In this document: positions 6,153-7,713 of the stretch, one piece after another
Numbering within the stretch: the stretch's first letter is position 1
Layout: each line of letters starts with the position of its first letter
NCBI GenBank assembly: GCA_051745935.1
Contig: JBNJEM010000378.1
Location: forward strand, 1 to 7,713
Direction: 5' to 3'
Origin: JBNJEM01 sp051745935
GTDB lineage: Bacteria; Planctomycetota; Planctomycetia; Pirellulales; Pirellulaceae
DNA length: 7,713 nucleotides
Position numbers and translations under genes: made by a program
The notes under the pieces: model-generated
The model's input: only the letters and a program-made list of their open reading frames with translations
Databases searched by the model: none
Told to the model about the DNA's origin: nothing

Positions 6153-6746
6153 CTATTCTTCCGGAGCTTCCGGCACAGCCTCCTCATCGGCCTCGTCCTC
6201 GTCAGCTTCATCCTCGTCAGCTTCGTCCTCGTCAGCTTCATCCTCGTCAGCTTCGTCCTCGTCAGCTTCTTCCTCGTCAGCTTCTTCCTCGGCGGGTTCT
6301 TCCTTGGGGGCTTCTTCCTTGGGGGCTTCCGGCGCAGCCTCCTCAGCAGCTTCTTCCTTGGGAGCGTCCTCCTTGGGGGCTTCCGGCGCAGCCTCCTCTA
6401 CGGTTTCAGGGGCTTCCGGCGCAGCCTCCTCTACGGTTTCAGGGGCTTCCGGCGCAGCCTCCTCGTCCGCCTCGGTCGGTTCCCCTTCTTTTCCAACCTT
6501 GCAGGGAGCCGGGGCACAGGTGGCCGGTTCGCAGGGCCGGCAACGCAAGAGCCGCAACAAGGGGCGGGGGCGGCAGGTTGGCGGACGACAGGCCCGCGGG
6601 GCACACGTGGCCGGGGCACATGTTACCGCGGGACACGCGCGCGGTCGGCACGTCCGCGGCCGGCAGGTGCGGGCGGCCTCAGCCGCCGACGCGGCGAAGA
6701 ACGCCGCAACTAGTAGGGTAAGGGTCAAAACTTTGGTGCGTCTCAT
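6153..6746 (-). CDS. secreted two-block repeat protein: Cys/Arg/Pro pentads, then acidic repeats
   Basis: 197 residues of unrecognised family. Residues 1-24 are a clear signal peptide (MRRTK, then LTLTLLVAAFFAA, cleavage near AEA/A). Residues 26-82 contain 11 cysteines, seven of them exactly five residues apart (28 to 58, units such as TCRPR, TCAPA, ACRPP), then Cys69, 72, 77 and 82. The stretch 26-70 has about 12 Arg and no acidic residue. From about 87 to 197 the chain is more than half Glu/Asp: two 11-residue TVEEAAPEAPE units near 104-125, APKEE-type units, then EADED pentads (about 155-189). No enzyme motif is present. The cationic Cys block and anionic tail suggest an envelope structural, cross-linked or metal-binding protein; this is inference. 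Start: ATG at 6746, with GGAGGG 7 nt upstream; an upstream in-frame TTG at 6761 overlaps that ribosome site and is unlikely. The long antisense frames come from the repeats. Confidence 0.82.
   Translation of the reverse strand: MRRTKVLTLTLLVAAFFAASAAEAARTCRPRTCRPRACPAVTCAPATCAPRACRPPTCRPRPLLRLLRCRPCEPATCAPAPCKVGKEGEPTEADEEAAPEAPETVEEAAPEAPETVEEAAPEAPKEDAPKEEAAEEAAPEAPKEEAPKEEPAEEEADEEEADEDEADEDEADEDEADEDEADEDEADEEAVPEAPEE
6196..6285 (-). repeat. 15-bp tandem repeat encoding EADED pentads
   Basis: Six consecutive 15-bp units (plus strand TCCTCGTCAGCTTC plus A, G or T), with diverged units on both sides (6181-6195 and 6286-6300). On the coding strand each reads GAA GCT GAC GAG GA(T/C), giving Glu-Ala-Asp-Glu-Asp. 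The final Asp codon alternates GAT and GAC in the first four units, which points to duplication of a 30-bp double unit. Unit length is a multiple of three, so copy-number changes keep the reading frame. Confidence 0.85.
6376..6464 (-). repeat. 33-bp direct repeats encoding TVEEAAPEAPE
   Basis: Two identical adjacent 33-bp units (6376-6408, 6409-6441) followed by a partial third copy to about 6464. They encode the 11-residue TVEEAAPEAPE repeat in the acidic block. Related but diverged units continue through 6300-6375. Confidence 0.8.
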
Positions 6747-6753
6747 GGGAACA

Positions 6754-6759
6754 CCCTCC
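6754..6759 (-). promoter_or_regulatory. Shine-Dalgarno of the repeat-protein gene
   Basis: The minus strand reads GGAGGG, 7 nt before ATG at 6746-6744. This strong, well-spaced site fixes the start and argues against the TTG five codons upstream, which is part of the site's immediate flank. Confidence 0.75.
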
Positions 6760-6866
6760 AACTAATAAAGATACTGTAACGCTACACACACTTGCGCCAT
6801 CATCGCGCGACATTTCCCGAGCTTGATGGCCACGGCCCGGGATCACTATTTCCGCTTATCCGCCCC

Positions 6867-6889
6867 AAAAAAACCCTGGTGGTCCAGGG
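6867..6889 (-). terminator. factor-independent terminator or attenuator in the repeat-protein leader
   Basis: On the minus strand CCCTGG-ACCA-CCAGGG is followed directly by seven T residues: a 6-bp GC-rich stem, 4-nt loop and U-tract. It lies about 120 nt before the start of the Cys/acidic protein and about 60-80 nt after a possible promoter, with no gene between. It would therefore either end a small RNA or act as an attenuator. An earlier CCAGGG (6920-6915 on this strand) could pair with the same CCCTGG and so prevent the terminator from forming. Confidence 0.55.
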
Positions 6890-6951
6890 ACTGCTGGTAA
6901 ACCTGTGCCCCTCGCCCTGGCTGCCGCAGTGCCCCCGCCAACATCAGCTCT

Positions 6952-6980
6952 AAACTACGCTCGCGGTCCGCCATTGTCAA
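6952..6980 (-). promoter_or_regulatory. possible sigma70-type promoter for the repeat-protein leader
   Basis: On the minus strand a perfect TTGACA (6980-6975), a 17-bp spacer, then TAGTTT (6957-6952, three of six to the -10 consensus, including the first T, the A and the last T). Transcription would start near 6945 and cross the terminator hairpin before the gene at 6746. The -35 and spacing are good, the -10 is weak. Confidence 0.4.
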
Positions 6981-7256
6981 TCAATTAATGTCGAAAGTCA
7001 CCATTTCCTCGGCCGCCGGCACCGGGCAATCAACCGACCGCGCCCCCCCGTTCGTGAACCAGAGCCCCATGTCTGGGGGGGTAAAGGATTCTAAGTCAGT
7101 AGCCTACAATACACACCCTGAACTCTTGCACCCTGAACTCTTGTGCTCCGCCAGATGGATCGGCTGCGCGGCGTGGAGGAAAGTCGAGTGTATCGGCCAG
7201 TGGAAAACGGACAGTAGGACACTCAATCAATTCACGGCCAAGCAGCGAGGCTTTTG
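6981..7256. other. intergenic region before the isomerase gene
   Basis: No credible gene. It contains C7 (7043-7049) and G7 (7075-7081), which could pair across 25 bases, and the 15-bp tandem repeat at 7114-7143. A TACAAT (7105-7110, five of six to a -10 box) has no acceptable -35 at 16-18 bp. If it is a promoter, transcription would start inside that tandem repeat and leave a leader of about 140 nt. A GGAGGAAAGTC near 7175 recalls RNase P RNA but nothing else of that RNA is present. Confidence 0.4.
7114..7143. repeat. perfect 15-bp tandem duplication
   Basis: CACCCTGAACTCTTG occurs twice without a gap (7114-7128, 7129-7143). It stands just downstream of the -10-like TACAAT and about 115 bp before the isomerase start, so it could be a paired binding site or a recent slippage product. 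Confidence 0.75.
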
Positions 7257-7713
7257 ATGAAGATCGGCGCAATGAACCATCCCGGTCGAAACCCACTTGA
7301 CGAGATCGAGTGGATCGGAAACCACGGCTTCGACTTCGTGGATTTTACGCTCGAACCACCCGCCGCCGATTCAGACCGAATCGAAGCCCGGGCGATACGT
7401 GCCGGCCTGGACCGACATGGCCTCGGCGTCGTGGCCCACACGGCGTACTACCTGCCGATCAGTTCGCCATTCGCGGGTGTCCGGCGGGCGGCGTTGGAAG
7501 AGTTCCGGCGAGCGTTGAAAATGGCGAAGGCAATCGGCGCATCGGTGATGAACACCCACTATCGACGGCTACCGCCGTTTTTCACTTCGGAACAGGCCGT
7601 CCAATGGCACGCCGACGCTCTGGCGCCGCTTTGCCAGGAAGCTGCCGAGATCGGCGTCACGGTCGTCCTTGAGCAGGCTCCACACGGCGGCGAGGATCAA
7701 CTGGAGCAGTTCG
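7257..7713 (+). CDS. sugar phosphate isomerase/epimerase, xylose isomerase-like TIM barrel, 3' end missing
   Basis: 152 codons are visible, still open at the right edge; full-length members have roughly 250-300 residues. It belongs to the AP endonuclease 2/xylose isomerase-like family: metal-dependent TIM-barrel enzymes acting on sugars or sugar phosphates in the cytoplasm. Visible family features are MKIGAMNHPGRNPLDEIEWIGNHGFDFVD-type strand-helix units (first at about 1-30, with FDFVDFTLEPP), VVAHTAYYLPI (58-68) with His61, IGASVMNTHYRR (93-104) with His101, and VTVVLEQAPH (134-143) with Glu139. These three residues match metal ligands of the fold. GAGG 6 nt before ATG supports the start. 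The specific substrate cannot be told from half a protein. It stands alone after a 500-bp gap, with no visible link to the upstream genes. Confidence 0.88.
   Translation, partial: MKIGAMNHPGRNPLDEIEWIGNHGFDFVDFTLEPPAADSDRIEARAIRAGLDRHGLGVVAHTAYYLPISSPFAGVRRAALEEFRRALKMAKAIGASVMNTHYRRLPPFFTSEQAVQWHADALAPLCQEAAEIGVTVVLEQAPHGGEDQLEQF

Noticed and set aside
6181..6464. Regular short repeats as a CRISPR array
   Set aside because: Repeats are contiguous, without unique spacers, and encode protein pentads and 11-residue units in frame.
5444..6721. Long plus-strand open frame of 425 codons through the repeat gene
   Set aside because: It runs antisense to two better-supported minus-strand genes, and its second half is a monotonous Pro/Leu/Arg repeat created by the in-frame 15-bp and 33-bp repeats. 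No ribosome site or domain supports it.
6148..6765. Plus-strand Ser/Ala-rich and Phe/Leu/Val-rich frames across the repeats
   Set aside because: Repeats with units divisible by three keep all antisense frames open. The minus frame has a signal peptide, a strong Shine-Dalgarno and regularly spaced cysteines; these have none.
6884..6945. GTTTACCAG and CAGCC on the minus strand, recalling SRP RNA
   Set aside because: The invariant GGAA tetraloop and its AGCAG partner are absent.
7174..7190. GGAGGAAAGTC resembling the conserved start region of RNase P RNA
   Set aside because: The following conserved CGGGC and the ACAGAA region are missing, and a protein gene begins about 70 bases later.

Overview
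This 7.7 kb window looks like a piece of a chromosome from a GC-rich member of the Planctomycetota. That is an inference from gene content, not from a marker gene. The clues are an exported PQQ-like beta-propeller protein with the mature N-terminus DDWPQWRGPDRDG, directly followed by an exported formylglycine sulfatase. Planctomycete genomes are known for having these two families in large numbers. There are no tRNA, rRNA, CRISPR or transposase genes.

Layout. (1) 1-651, minus strand: deoxyribose-phosphate aldolase (deoC), cut by the left edge only a few codons before its expected end. (2) 652-1148: divergent intergenic region with a 16-bp tandem repeat and a possible promoter. (3) 1149-4019, plus strand: a two-gene unit, the beta-propeller protein and then the sulfatase, 15 bp apart, both with signal peptides and so acting outside the cytoplasm. 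(4) 4020-4730: no gene, but a dense nest of short palindromes and mutually inverted repeats of REP/BIME type. (5) 4723-5333, plus strand: a recognisable DUF4236 domain followed by coding-like sequence that steps through the other two frames, probably a decayed gene. (6) 5330-5986, minus strand: an unrecognised protein of 218 codons. A C7 run and an internal Shine-Dalgarno/ATGA arrangement suggest it may really be two translationally coupled genes fused by one extra base. (7) 6153-6746, minus strand: a secreted two-block repeat protein with a Cys/Arg/Pro pentad block followed by a strongly acidic block built on 5- and 11-residue repeats. Its leader carries a sigma70-like promoter (6952-6980) and a factor-independent terminator (6867-6889) that an upstream segment could compete with, which looks like an attenuator. 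(8) 7257 to the right edge, plus strand: a sugar phosphate isomerase/epimerase of the xylose isomerase-like TIM-barrel family, truncated by the window.

How the genes relate. The propeller protein and sulfatase plausibly form one transcription unit for extracytoplasmic breakdown of sulfated material. DeoC and the isomerase-like enzyme are cytoplasmic carbon-metabolism enzymes with no visible link to it. The most unusual items are the secreted Cys/acidic diblock protein with its attenuator-like leader, and the repeat nest after the sulfatase. I do not see a clearly new multi-gene system.
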